A DNA stretch of 64,000 nt from positions 90,062 to 154,061 of the forward strand of contig MU130364.1 in NCBI GenBank assembly GCA_015039465.1, read 5' to 3'. Position numbers and translations under genes: made by a program. This document shows, piece after piece, positions 47,651 to 58,490 of the stretch (position 1 is its first letter; each line of letters starts with the position of its first letter). This DNA comes from Phlegmacium glaucopus. Lineage: Eukaryota > Basidiomycota > Agaricomycetes > Agaricales > Cortinariaceae. Under the pieces are notes generated by a model. It saw only the letters and a list, made by a program, of their open reading frames with translations, ran no database searches and was not told the origin of the DNA.

Positions 47651-50600
47651 TTTATAAGAAAGGTGTATCCTCTTCCCTGTCGTCTGTGGGAGATTATTGA
47701 CTTGACTTCGTACTCCGGTTGGCCTTCGATGAGGTCAGGAGGTGGTTGTGGGAAGTTATCGCCATAGACTCCATTTGTCTTGTAAGGGGAAAGTGGTGTG
47801 ATATGAATGACTGGGTGGATTCTCCAGGAGCGAGGTAATTCCAAGCGGTAGCTGAGGGGGCTTAGAACTTCTATGACTTTGAAGGGGCCTTCTCGCTTGG
47901 GTGCCATTTTCTTGGTTTCATATCGTAGTTTAAGGTATCGTGACTCAAGCCACACCTTATCTCCTATCTTGAATGGGGTGAAACCTCAGGTAATGTGTTC
48001 AGTCATGACTTGTCGTGCGAGTTCATGGGCTGCATTGGCTTCTTTCCATGCTTCTTGGAGATTGATAAGGTGTTCTTGGGTATCGGGGATGTTGGTTCTA
48101 GGGAATGCGGTGGGGATAGCAGTTGGGTTATAACCCATTTGGAGGAATAGGGGGGATTCTTTCTGTGTAGCATGTGGTTTGGTATTGTAGGAGAATTCAA
48201 GGGTGGAGAGGTATTGTTGCCATTGGTCAGGGTTATTTGTGCAGAAGATGGATATATAAGCTTCAATCTCTTGATTTGCTCGTTTGGTAGCTTCGTCTGT
48301 CTGTGGGTGATGAGCTGTGCTCATGACTAGGTTGATGCCAAGAAGTCGTCCTAATTCCCAAAAGATGTGAGAAGCGAATTGGGGGCCACAGTCAGAGATA
48401 GCTTTGTCCGGCAATCCGTATCTTTTGTAGAGTGAGTCAAGTAAAATAGAGGTGGTTCCGTTGGCATCAATTGTTTTGTGGCATGGAGTTAGAATTACCC
48501 CCTTCATAGACCCGTGGTCGACCATGACCATGATAGAGTCAAAGCCGTCAGAGGGAGGGAGATCCGTGATAAAATCCATAGTGATCAAAGAGAACGGGCG
48601 GAGTTGTTCGGAATGAATAGATTGTAAAGGCAGGGAAATGGGGTGTCGGTTTATCTTGTGTTGTTGGTAGATGGCGCAGCTGTCAACATAGTTTCGAATG
48701 AATGTAGCCATCCTAGGCCACCAGTAATTGCGTTGGACTAGATTTTGGGTGACAAGGCATCCAGGGTGTCCAGCAGGTATGGAGCCGTGGTGTTTTTGAA
48801 CAATATTGCATTGTAAAGCCATATTATCAGGTACGTAGCAGCGGTTTTTATAGAAAACTAGGTCACCGTCAGTTCACCAGTCGCTAAGGGCAGAGCGCAT
48901 TGGGAGGGGTCCACCATGGAGGATTGTGTGTAGAGCGGTCTTAACAATGTCATCCATTTGTTTTGTAGAGGTTATGAGGTTTTGGAGTTCCACATCAATA
49001 GCATTAATGAAAAGGTTGTCGGGGAGTAGGGTGTGGTCTTCATTGTAATTTTCCATTCCAATGGTAAGGTCGGTGTGTTGTGAGAGGGCGTCTGATTGGA
49101 CTATTTGAGTGCCAGGGACGTGTGTGAGGTGGATGTCGAACTCGGAAAGGAAGAGGCTCCATCGAGCTTGTCGTCGGTTGAGTCTTTGGGCAGTTTTGAA
49201 ATAAGTCAAGTTCTTATGGTTGGAGTGTACGGTGACTGGGTATGGGTTTCCCATCAGGTAGTGTCGCCATTCTTTAAGGGCTCAAATAATTGCTAGTAGC
49301 TCACGGTCATAGATTTCGTAGTTCCGTTCTGTGTTGTTGAATGACTTGGATAAGTATCCACAGGGGTGCCAGTCCCCATTGTTGTCTTGTTGTCGTAGTA
49401 CTGCTCCTGAAGCATATTTAGAGGTGTCGGTTTCGAGTTTGAAAGGTTTTGTTGCGTTGGGCATTCATAATACAGGGGATTCAGTGAATTTATTCTTGAG
49501 TGTTTCAAAGGCCTGGCTTTGTTCAGGTGTCCATTTGAATTTTGTATCCTTTTTGAGTAGGTCATTGAGTGGTTTTGTCATGTTGCCGTATCCTTGGATA
49601 AATCATCAATAGTAGTTGCCAAAGCCTAGAAAAGATCGGATTTCGTGTACTGAAGTTGGTGTGGGCCAGTCGGCAATTCCAGCAAGTTTTACAGGGTCCA
49701 TAGTGAGTTTGTTTTCTTCGATGACTAATCCTAGGAATTCCACTTTGGTTTGCCAGAAAGCGCATTTCTCGGGTTTCAGGTATAGGTCGTTGTTGGCGAG
49801 ACATTGTAAAATCCGTCTAGTGTTTTCCATATTTTCGGCAATCGTTTTGGTGAATATGAAGATGTTGTCCATGTAGATGACAACCCATCCTTCAGCGGTT
49901 TCAATTATGAATATGTCGTCCATCATTGCTTGAAATGTGGCAGGGGAGTTACAGAGTCCGAAGAACATGACTGTGGGTTCAAATAGTCCTTTGTTGGTTT
50001 TGAAGGCTGCTTTCCATTGGTCTCCATCTTGAATGCGTACATTGTTATAACCCCATCAGATGTCCAATTTGGTGAAGTATTTGGTGCCTTTGAGTTTGTC
50101 AATGAGCTTGGAGATGAGGGGGAGTGGATAGGTATTCTTGACTGTTCCATCGTTTAGCGTTCAATAATCTTGTGTAGGGCGTACTTTTCCGTCTCTCTTG
50201 TCAACGAAGAAGAATGGTGATGCCATGGGGGACTTGGATGGTTGTATGTAGCCCTTGTCAAGGTTTTCCTTGAGGAATTTGTCCAGTTCAGCTTGTTCCG
50301 GTAGTGTGAGTGGGTAAAACCTTGCAGTCGCGGGGTATGAAGTCGTCTTTAAGATCAATGGCATGATCATAGGGTCTTGCTCCAGGGAATTGTTCTGCGG
50401 TTTCTTTGTCAAAGATGCGCCAGTAATCCATAAGTTCTGGTGGTATCATTTCTTCCAGAGTTTTCTCATCTTTCTTTGCATTTTGTTCACTTGCTAAGGC
50501 AGTAGAGACGTTGGTTTTGTTGACCCAGAGTTTTTTGTCCATGACGTAGATGATAAAAGCGGCGACCAGTTCAGTTTCGCTGTCGTCAAGGTTGAGTTCG

Positions 50601-50860
50601 ATGGTTTTGTTTTTGTCGTCCAGTTTTAGGAGTGTTGAATTGAGGGGTGATTCCTCATCTTCAACTTCTTCTATTGTAGCTTTCAGAAGAGTTGGAGTTT
50701 CGGGGATTAAGGTGACTTGTTCTCTTTTTCTCCAATTGGGGGAATCACTTCTTCGCGGTTTGGTCTTCTTCTTTCTCTTCTCTTTCCATTTCTCTATCGT
50801 TTCTTTTATTTCTTTTTCTACTTGGTTGTACTGTGTTTCATCGATTTCCATCCTATTTAG
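47518..50860 (-). pseudogene. Ty3/gypsy pol (chromovirus), 5'-truncated
   Basis: Minus-strand order: a linker ending [20 protein letters not shown] ([38 protein letters not shown], active site YMDN in place of YxDD); RNase H ([24 protein letters not shown]); integrase (H-H/C-C finger, TMDFITDLPPSDGFD, STAHHPQTDEATKR); the chromod-type tail PEYEVKSIISHRRQGR...LIKWKGY. In-frame TGA codons lie at 50161, 50056, 49606, 49603, 49465, 49282, 48874 and 47986. There is a frame break after KWKGYSTAEN. gag and most of the protease are missing; the sequence stops abruptly at 50860 against another repeat. Confidence 0.88.
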
Positions 50861-51092
50861 GAGGTCTTTGCTGTGATCCACCAGATCTGATCAGATCTGA
50901 TCAGAATTGGTCAGATCTGATCAGATTCCAGTCAGAATTTTTACAAGCCCAAATGGCAGTAATAGGGCCAATTTTTCTGACCAGATTCTGATCAGATCTG
51001 ATCAGAAAGACCAGATCTAATCAGATCTAATCAGAATTAATTCTGACCAATTTCCGAGCAGAATCTGACCATTTCTGATCAGAATCCAAGTT
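50861..51092. repeat. TCTGATCAGA-rich terminus of a hAT-like element (fragment)
   Basis: It starts with the same gaggtctttgctgtgatccaccagatctg as the 351-bp element at 37025 and continues with many gatctgatcag and tctgaccagat units. It truncates the gypsy element. The opposite terminus type occurs at 53930-54083, so the two could be ends of one larger, disrupted element, but no shared duplication is seen. Confidence 0.6.
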
Positions 51093-51138
51093 TAGGAAAT
51101 ACATCACCTGACTTTACTAGATTAATAAAATATTTACA

Positions 51139-51220
51139 CCATCCGCAAGAATTGAACCAGCGACCTACGGATACATCACATGACACAACTTACGCAATGA
51201 ACCAACTGCACCAACAGCAC
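51139..51220 (-). repeat. tRNA-derived SINE-like sequence / tRNA pseudogene
   Basis: On the minus strand the A box TGGTGCAGTTGG (51202-51213) and B box GTTCAATTC (51149-51157) both match the RNA polymerase III consensus, 44 bases apart. A T-arm-like hairpin can be drawn around the B box, with one mismatch and one wobble pair. The acceptor arms (gtgctgt against ggatggt) do not pair, so this is not a working tRNA. A SINE head is the simplest explanation. Confidence 0.5.
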
Positions 51221-51604
51221 CTTTATCCACAGGAAACTCGTAGTCTATATAGGTAGTTAACACGTACATATTTATTTTTACAAATATTTTATTTTTATTT
51301 TTACTTATGTGAAGCCGGTCACCTGTTACCTCGTCACACGCCTCACTCTCCATCGACTGCCATCACCCCATCTCCCAACCATCGCAGCCCCATCACACCA
51401 CACACTGTAACCACACCACACGCCGTAACATCGAGGTCAACAACCAACGACGGTAACCCCCCCTCACGAGGGGGGGATTTTTTTATTTATTTCTATTCTA
51501 ATTCAGAGCTGACATATTGTGATAGGCCGTGTACCACCATGTACGACAACAATAACGTACAACAAACAATGCATACGACAAACGCGTTATAAATCGTTGT
51601 TAAT

Positions 51605-52200
51605 GATTATAGCCTAGACTGCTTGAGGAGCAATGAAGACTACAAAGACAACCAGAGAGCGTTGGACCAGTCTTTAGATCAAAGGACTCCCTGTTATTCG
51701 TTTAGGGAAGGCTTAGCCTGTGACTTGTAACACACAACAGAAGGGAGAGAGTAGAAGACAAGGAGGATGAGGATGAAGACAAATTTAGAGGTGACTGAGA
51801 TAGAGGAGGAAGGATGAGGATGATCAAGAGAGAGTCTTCAGTAAGACTATAGCAGTAGACAGTATGGATAGATTGACAGTTAAAGGCAGAAAAAAGCGAA
51901 CTTGAGGGAGGAATTCACTGGAATTCCACTGAGATGATGAATGTTGGGGGGTAAGAATGAATTGAACTGAACTACCTATCCTGGTACAAAAGAGCAGTAT
52001 TTATACCCTAAGGATGAGGCTATGTAAAACAATAAAAAAAGAAAGAAGTACGCGCTGTCAGAAGGAGAAGAATGAAGAAAGGACAGCTGCGAGAAGAAAA
52101 GAACAATGAAAAAGAAAAAGGAACAATAAAAAAATCTGTACAAGTGTCAAAGTGCAAGAGAAAAGAAAAGAAGGCAGTGCGCATAGCCCAATAGTAAAAA
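51605..52200 (+). repeat. LTR-like repeat, copy 2 (runs into the gap)
   Basis: The stretch agagcgttggaccagtctttag...gatgaggctatgtaaaac matches the 55.1 kb copy in the same orientation and ends at the N run. The start is altered relative to the other copies. Just upstream (51455-51480) is a C7/G7 palindrome whose counterpart lies at 53041-53057, beyond the gap. Confidence 0.65.
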
Positions 52201-52973
52201 NNNNNNNNNNNNNNNNNNNNNNNNNNNNNNNNNNNNNNNNNNNNNNNNNNNNNNNNNNNNNNNNNNNNNNNNNNNNNNNNNNNNNNNNNNNNNNNNNNNN
52301 NNNNNNNNNNNNNNNNNNNNNNNNNNNNNNNNNNNNNNNNNNNNNNNNNNNNNNNNNNNNNNNNNNNNNNNNNNNNNNNNNNNNNNNNNNNNNNNNNNNN
52401 NNNNNNNNNNNNNNNNNNNNNNNNNNNNNNNNNNNNNNNNNNNNNNNNNNNNNNNNNNNNNNNNNNNNNNNNNNNNNNNNNNNNNNNNNNNNNNNNNNNN
52501 NNNNNNNNNNNNNNNNNNNNNNNNNNNNNNNNNNNNNNNNNNNNNNNNNNNNNNNNNNNNNNNNNNNNNNNNNNNNNNNNNNNNNNNNNNNNNNNNNNNN
52601 NNNNNNNNNNNNNNNNNNNNNNNNNNNNNNNNNNNNNNNNNNNNNNNNNNNNNNNNNNNNNNNNNNNNNNNNNNNNNNNNNNNNNNNNNNNNNNNNNNNN
52701 NNNNNNNNNNNNNNNNNNNNNNNNNNNNNNNNNNNNNNNNNNNNNNNNNNNNNNNNNNNNNNNNNNNNNNNNNNNNNNNNNNNNNNNNNNNNNNNNNNNN
52801 NNNNNNNNNNNNNNNNNNNNNNNNNNNNNNNNNNNNNNNNNNNNNNNNNNNNNNNNNNNNNNNNNNNNNNNNNNNNNNNNNNNNNNNNNNNNNNNNNNNN
52901 NNNNNNNNNNNNNNNNNNNNNNNNNNNNNNNNNNNNNNNNNNNNNNNNNNNNNNNNNNNNNNNNNNNNNNNNN
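52201..52973. other. assembly gap (773 N)
   Basis: Undetermined bases. Open frames drawn through it have no meaning. The flanks (LTR-like repeat on the left, minisatellite-rich sequence on the right) suggest collapse of repeats. Confidence 1.
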
Positions 52974-53199
52974 GTGTACAGCAACAAACAAAGGTACAAC
53001 GACGACAAACAACGCGTATAGGCGTATAACAACGGTATTCCTCCCCCCAGGGGGGGGTATCTTTTATTTTATCCATTAGAATTCACACTAATATGAATTT
53101 TAATAGCCTATGTACGGTGTACAACAGCAACAACAACCAACAACGCATATAACAACGAAAAACGGACCCCCAATACGCATCACAACAAAAAAACAGCAC

Positions 53200-53640
53200 A
53201 TACGACGACGTACCACATAAGCGACGCGTAGGACACGTAGGACAACGACAAACAATGTGTACGAACAACGAACAACATGTATGACACGACAAACAACGTG
53301 TACGACGACAAACAACGTGTACCAACCACAAACAGCGTGTACCAACCACAAACGACATGTACCAACCACAAACGACGTGTAGGAACCACAAACGACGTGT
53401 AGGAACCACAAACAACGTGTAGGAACCACAAACAACGTGTAGGAACGACGAACGACATGTAGGAACGACGAACGACGTGTAGGACGCGTAGGACAACGAC
53501 GAACGACATGTAGGAACAACGAACGACGTGTAGGACGCATAGGACGACGACGAACGACACGTACGACACGCATGACGCGTAGGACGACAATGCACGACGC
53601 GTAGGACGACAACGAACGACGTGTATACACATACAACGGC
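53200..53640 (+). repeat. GC-richer minisatellite (acgacgtgtaggaaccacaa-type units)
   Basis: About 20 units of an 18-21 base motif built from cgacaaac/cgaacgac plus gtgta(cc/gg)a, arranged as blocks of variants. It is open in three minus frames simply because the unit lacks stop codons. A smaller set of related units lies at 51530-51600. Confidence 0.85.
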
Positions 53641-53929
53641 CGTTATCCCCGTCCCCCACCTCCCTTCCAGACTACAACGAAACAATGGCTGCCACCGGAA
53701 TTTTTAAAAAAAATCTTTTAATTATGGTTGCAACACCTTCCCTTTGGAGGTTTTAATTTCTTTTAGACTATGATAATGACAACAGCTCCCTCACTAGGAA
53801 TATTCTACTTTATTTTTAATATTTTAATAAGCTATGATTATTTAATGTAATATTGAATAAATAATATATATATTACCACCAAAAAAAATATTAACTTGAT
53901 AAAGAGACTAAGGCAGACTGGAATAATTG

Positions 53930-54083
53930 ATCAGAACTGGTCAGAACTGGTCAGATTCTGATCAGAATTGGTCAGAATTGGTCATAATCTGATCAGAACT
54001 GGTCAGAATCTGATCAGATCTGACTAGTTCTGACCAGTTCTGATCAGTTCTGATCAGATCTGGTGGGGGACAGAAAAGTACTG
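53930..54083. repeat. TCTGATCAGA-rich terminus (right-hand type)
   Basis: A series of gatcagaactggtcaga units ends in cagatctggtgggggacagaaaagtactg, identical in its last ~30 bases to the right end of the element at 37025-37375. It abuts the DUF6532-like gene remnant. Confidence 0.6.
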
Positions 54084-54084
54084 G

Positions 54085-57000
54085 TTGTTTCTACCCATCA
54101 AAACCCTACTTCAATTACATCAGACAAAGCCCCTCCTACTGACAAGAAAAAAAAACAAATCTACAAAGACACCTGCTGAAAATAAAGCATCCTCCCTGGG
54201 AAAGTCATCTTCTACTTCCAACAAGAAGCAAAAAAAAACCTCTGAAAATTCTGATCAGCAGTCTGATGGGGAAGTGACAGTGCCAAAAATGACAGCAGTA
54301 CAGTATGCTGCTTTCATTCAGTTCCAGAAGGACCAGAAGAAAACATCCACTACCCAGCAACGTGGAGCGCAAAAGGAAACCAAGGCCTAACAGGATCTTG
54401 GTAAGTTATTTTTAGTTTAATATTCATGTTGTTATTATTGATTGCCTCTTATAGCTATTCAAGAGTGCAACCAGCTGTTATGAGAGGAGGAAGAATCTGA
54501 TGAGTTGGATGGTGAAACCCCCACACCTAAGAGGCCCAAGACCAACCATGTTGCTCTTAGTGATGATGAGGCCGCTATGGCTGCACAGCTTGGTGATGAT
54601 GAAATTATTACCTTGAGTGAAGAGGAAGGGTCAGAAAATGGCGAGCAGCAAGTTGTAGGCCTGATTGAGCATGAAATATATGACAATATCCCAGATGAGA
54701 GCTGCTCTGCAAATAAAACCATAAATTCCTGGGAGAAGGAAGTGGAGATGACAGCAGGAATTTCTGTTTTCCAAGATAATGCGGTAATTTCAATGTTTCT
54801 TTGTTATATCTTTTACTTATGTTTTATTTAGATGATAACTCTAGAGACATCTGAGGATGTTAAGCCTGATGTTAAGGCCTTGCTGAAACACAATAGATTG
54901 GGTGGCTCCTCAAAAGTTGTTCAGGGAAATTTCTCTGATAATGTTACTGTTCTTGCTGATGCAGCTAAAACTTTGATTTGTACTAAAGTTGCTTTTGGTG
55001 ACTGGGTCCTTGACTCTAATCCAGAGAAAACAACCTGGATGTGGAGTATCATCAATGAGGTTCCAGGCATGATTGGTATCTCTTTGTGCAGTATAAATCA
55101 TTGTTTGTGTTGATATAAAACACCAACCAGAGAGCAGTGGACCGGTCTTTAGGTCAAGAGACTCCTGTTATTTGTTTAGGGAAGGCTTAGCCTTAGACTT
55201 GTAACACACAGAGGTAGGGGGAAAGAATAGAGATGAGAAGGATGAGGATGAAGATCTTGGAAGGTGACTGAGGGTGGAGGGTGAGGATGAGGGTGAATGA
55301 GAAAGAGTCTTCAGTAAGACTATAGCAGTAGACAGTATGGATGGGTTGACAGTTAAGGGTAGAAAAAGCGAACTTAGAGGGATTAAGGAAGAGGATGAGG
55401 ATGGATAAGAGAGAGTCTTCAGCAAGACTATAGCAATTGACAGTAGAGGACAGTAACAGATAAAAGACTAAAAAAAGCGAACTTGAGGGAGGAATTCACT
55501 GTAATTCCACTGAGAGGATGACTGTTGGGGAGTAAGAATGAATTGGGAGAAACTGGGGGAAACTACCTATCCTGGTACAAAAGAGCAGTATTTATACCCT
55601 AAGGATGAGGCTATGTAGAACAATAAAGAAAAGAAAGAAGTACGCACTGTCAGAAGAAGAATGATGAAGAGAGGACAGCTGTGAGAAGAAAAGAACAATG
55701 GAAAAGAAAAAGGAACAATAAACAAATCTGTAAAGTGTCAAAGTGTGAGAGAAAAGCAGAGAAGGCAGTGTACATAGTCCAATAGCAAAAATATATCAAC
55801 TCCATAGGCATGTGGTCATGTCAAAAATGTGAAAGGTCCTGAGTCAACACTTGAAAGGCACAGCCTTGTTCCCGAGAAAATACTACTTCCCCATGGATCC
55901 CATGTCATGCAGCCTTGATAACACTTGACACTCTGCGAGAATAATCCTCTGCCGCTGATTCATCTGCAACTCCTGCTTAGTCATGATCCTCCTGGACTTC
56001 CTAAATTGTCATAAAGAGGGTGGGAGGGCTTCAGGTACCGCATGAATGTTGGTTTTAACAGTGCATGATAAGATAAGAGGTAGATATTCGAGGATAAGGG
56101 ACTGAGTGCAATCCAGGAGCAAGGTATGGCAAGGTAGATAGCTGAGGGGAAGACTTGTGGGTCCATAGCCACAACAACAATGACAAAGCCTTTTACATAA
56201 TGGGAGATGTAGCTGATGCGTCCATAAAGGGGCTGTTCTTGAAATGATGGGCCAAAGATATGATCAAATGCAAGCCAATGTCTGATGCAAATAGTAGATT
56301 GATCACTTTGTTGTATCGCTAGCCAAGGAACAAATGGATGGTAGATGTTTAAGAGCATGTTGATGGTGTAAATGACAGATAGCATAGTGTGAGACATTGA
56401 GAATATGATGAGCGATGAGGATGATAATGTTGAACAAATGATTTTATTGACCAGGAATGCGATTCAGGGTTGCTTCCAAAATAGGTAAGTGAATTCAAAG
56501 TCCGCTTATTTCATGATGGCGACTTTTAAGCTTTGTTCTCATGCTACCGATCATTATTGGTGTGCAATAGCGGGGCAGCTCAGGAGGGCATCAAGGAAGC
56601 CCAAGAGATGTAGCATTGCCCAACAAGCTGGTTACATATGTATGTCTCTAATACCTTTTTGTTCCTTTACTAATAAGATCCAATTAACTAGGTGTCTTAT
56701 GGTAAAGACACTTTATTAAACACCATTATTGTCAAGGCCAGACAGTGCATTCTTGGCCATTATGGTTTAAATGGAACCACTGACCAGATCAAAACAAAAG
56801 TCAACTGGCTACTTGAAAAATCACATTTTTTATATGGCAATCTTGACTTAAATGTAAGATATATGATTGACTTGAACACATCATTGATACATTTTTGGAT
56901 TTTAGAATAATACCTTCAATTCCACAAAGCCATTTGGGAATCCTATTATTAAGGATCTTATCCAATCCTTGTGGTTTAGCAATGGTAAGGCAAAATCTGA

Positions 57001-57518
57001 TACTGGGACAACAGTTCAGATAGTCAAGAACAGTGAAGTCCCATTCATGATATTATTTCTTGTGGCATCTGCAGTCAGTTTCCAGTTTTATTTATTCTTG
57101 CTATATGCTACATTGATATCATCTTTTTATCAGATTGAGCATAGTATTGGAGAATATAGGAATGGAGTACAAACTCAGGCACTTTTTAAGGAGTGTCAAG
57201 CCCACTCACAGTATTTATGACTTATAAGTCACATCATTACTTCTGTCTAATGATTTTTCTAATAGTTGTGGTTACCATCATTCTACTTGGAAAGGCTTAA
57301 TTTCAAAGTCAAAGAAATGGACTGATGTGTATCCTCAAGCACTCTTCAAGATAATTTTGTATGATTTATGTTGCTTTCTTTTATCTTCTGTAACAAAACT
57401 TTGTTCTAGTGAAAGCAGCAATCTTGCAAGCCTTATGGATATAGAACAAGACAACAGCGTTGATATTGAAGATGTCAAGGAGGCCGATCTTGACCATAAA
57501 GGCATTAGTATCTTTTGA
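54085..57518 (+). pseudogene. DUF6532-like gene, interrupted by an LTR-like repeat
   Basis: The first part (54085-54390) is Lys/Ser-rich (TSNKKQKKTSENSD), followed by an acidic exon (54505-54783) and an exon reading ETSEDVKPDVKALLKHN...VFGDWVLD-like sequence to ~55066. The frame resumes at ~56690 with VSYGKDTLLNTIIVKARQCILGHYGL. It continues with FNSTKPFGNPIIKDLIQSLWF, IEHSIGEYRNG (QALFKECQ) and STWKGLISKSKKW. This is the helical pattern of DUF6532 proteins, a mushroom family of unknown function often found with transposons. The insertion at ~55090-56557 falls in intron-like sequence, and several short frames are broken. Whether a spliced product survives is doubtful. Confidence 0.55.
55090..56557 (+). 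repeat. 1.4 kb LTR-like repeat, copy 3
   Basis: It begins TGTTTGTGTTGATATAAAAC and ends near GCTACCGATCA. It is an inverted copy of 45172-46599 over its whole length, with several small indels. It sits inside the DUF6532-like gene. A hexamer tgtgca is present on both sides (about 55089 and 56566), a possible but unproven target duplication. Confidence 0.65.
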
Positions 57519-58490
57519 TTCTTCTATTTTATTGACCTGAATCCTCATCACCCTCATCATCTATACTTCTTACCTTATTTACTAGTACACCCTATCTCTT
57601 CATATAACTCTTATCATATCTAGCCTACTACCCAATACCCTAAATATATTCTTTTTATGACTGTTCTCAACCACTGTTCTGAGAGGGCCTAAAGACCACC
57701 AGAGTATTCTTGATAGCTTTGGGATGCTTTGGGATGCTTTGGGGATGCTTTGAGATGCTTTGAGATGCCTTGGGACACCTCCAGGGTCTGTGAAAGCATT
57801 AAAAGCAATAAATTGTCTATTTAATAATAATATCATTGCCATATTTAGGGCCTCCTTGGTTGACTTAAGACACCCTGGGATGCTTAGAGCTCTGTGGGAA
57901 AATTTGGCAGAAAGAACCTTGCCCTGAGAGCAATACAAGATGCTCTGAGTGCTTTGATGCCCTGAGTGCCTTAGGGCATCCCAAGGCACCTAGGGGGTCC
58001 TGGGAAGCTCCAGGGCTAAACTGCTTTTTCCTGATGGCCAAATGGGGTGTACAGCTTATTAGACTACATGTTCTACCAATGTTAGCTGTCATCACAGTGT
58101 CCAAATCCCAGATACAAACTGTCAACAACATCCCATTTTCAATGACTTGAGCTTCCAAAAATATCTCAAGTCCATGTGAATTTCATGTAACAAACACATT
58201 TTGCACAAATGGCAGTGTAGTAAAGGGATAATGATTGCTTGTGTATTAAGATCCTAGTTACTTGGTCTATTTCACCAAACATGAGTACAGGCTTATAGTC
58301 ACCATAACATTCTGGATCAGTTTGAAAGTGCAACTTAAATAAATTCTCTGAAAAAAATTAGATTTTTGTTTCAAAATATATCTCAATATACAACTAAATA
58401 GGCTACACTACAAGTGTTTTTATAGCCACTCATTGCTGGATCAGACACAGATCAGTTTATTGTTTATGATTGCCACTTTACTCAGCCTCT
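57519..58490. other. intergenic with 11-bp gggatgctttg repeats
   Basis: Between 57719 and 57780 the unit g(g)gatgctttg is repeated about five times. Related tgccct/gggatgc words recur to 58010. No gene is recognised. This is the 3' flank of the NLR gene. Confidence 0.5.

Noticed and set aside
47986..50163. Reassigned or read-through TGA codons
   Set aside because: Many TGA codons in frame could suggest recoding, but intact genes in the window use TGA as a normal stop (for example the LamB-like gene at 25861), and two unrelated stops are TAG.
51139..51220. Functional tRNA gene
   Set aside because: The acceptor stem does not pair and the T stem has a mismatch, so only a tRNA-derived sequence is claimed.
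52020..53076. Long open frames across 52.0-53.1 kb on both strands
   Set aside because: They run through the 773-base N gap; the translated part is undetermined.
53083..53685. Three overlapping 160-200 residue ORFs (YTSFVVPT-type repeats)
   Set aside because: They are frames of a minisatellite whose unit has no stops; all three minus frames are open, with no family match or start context.
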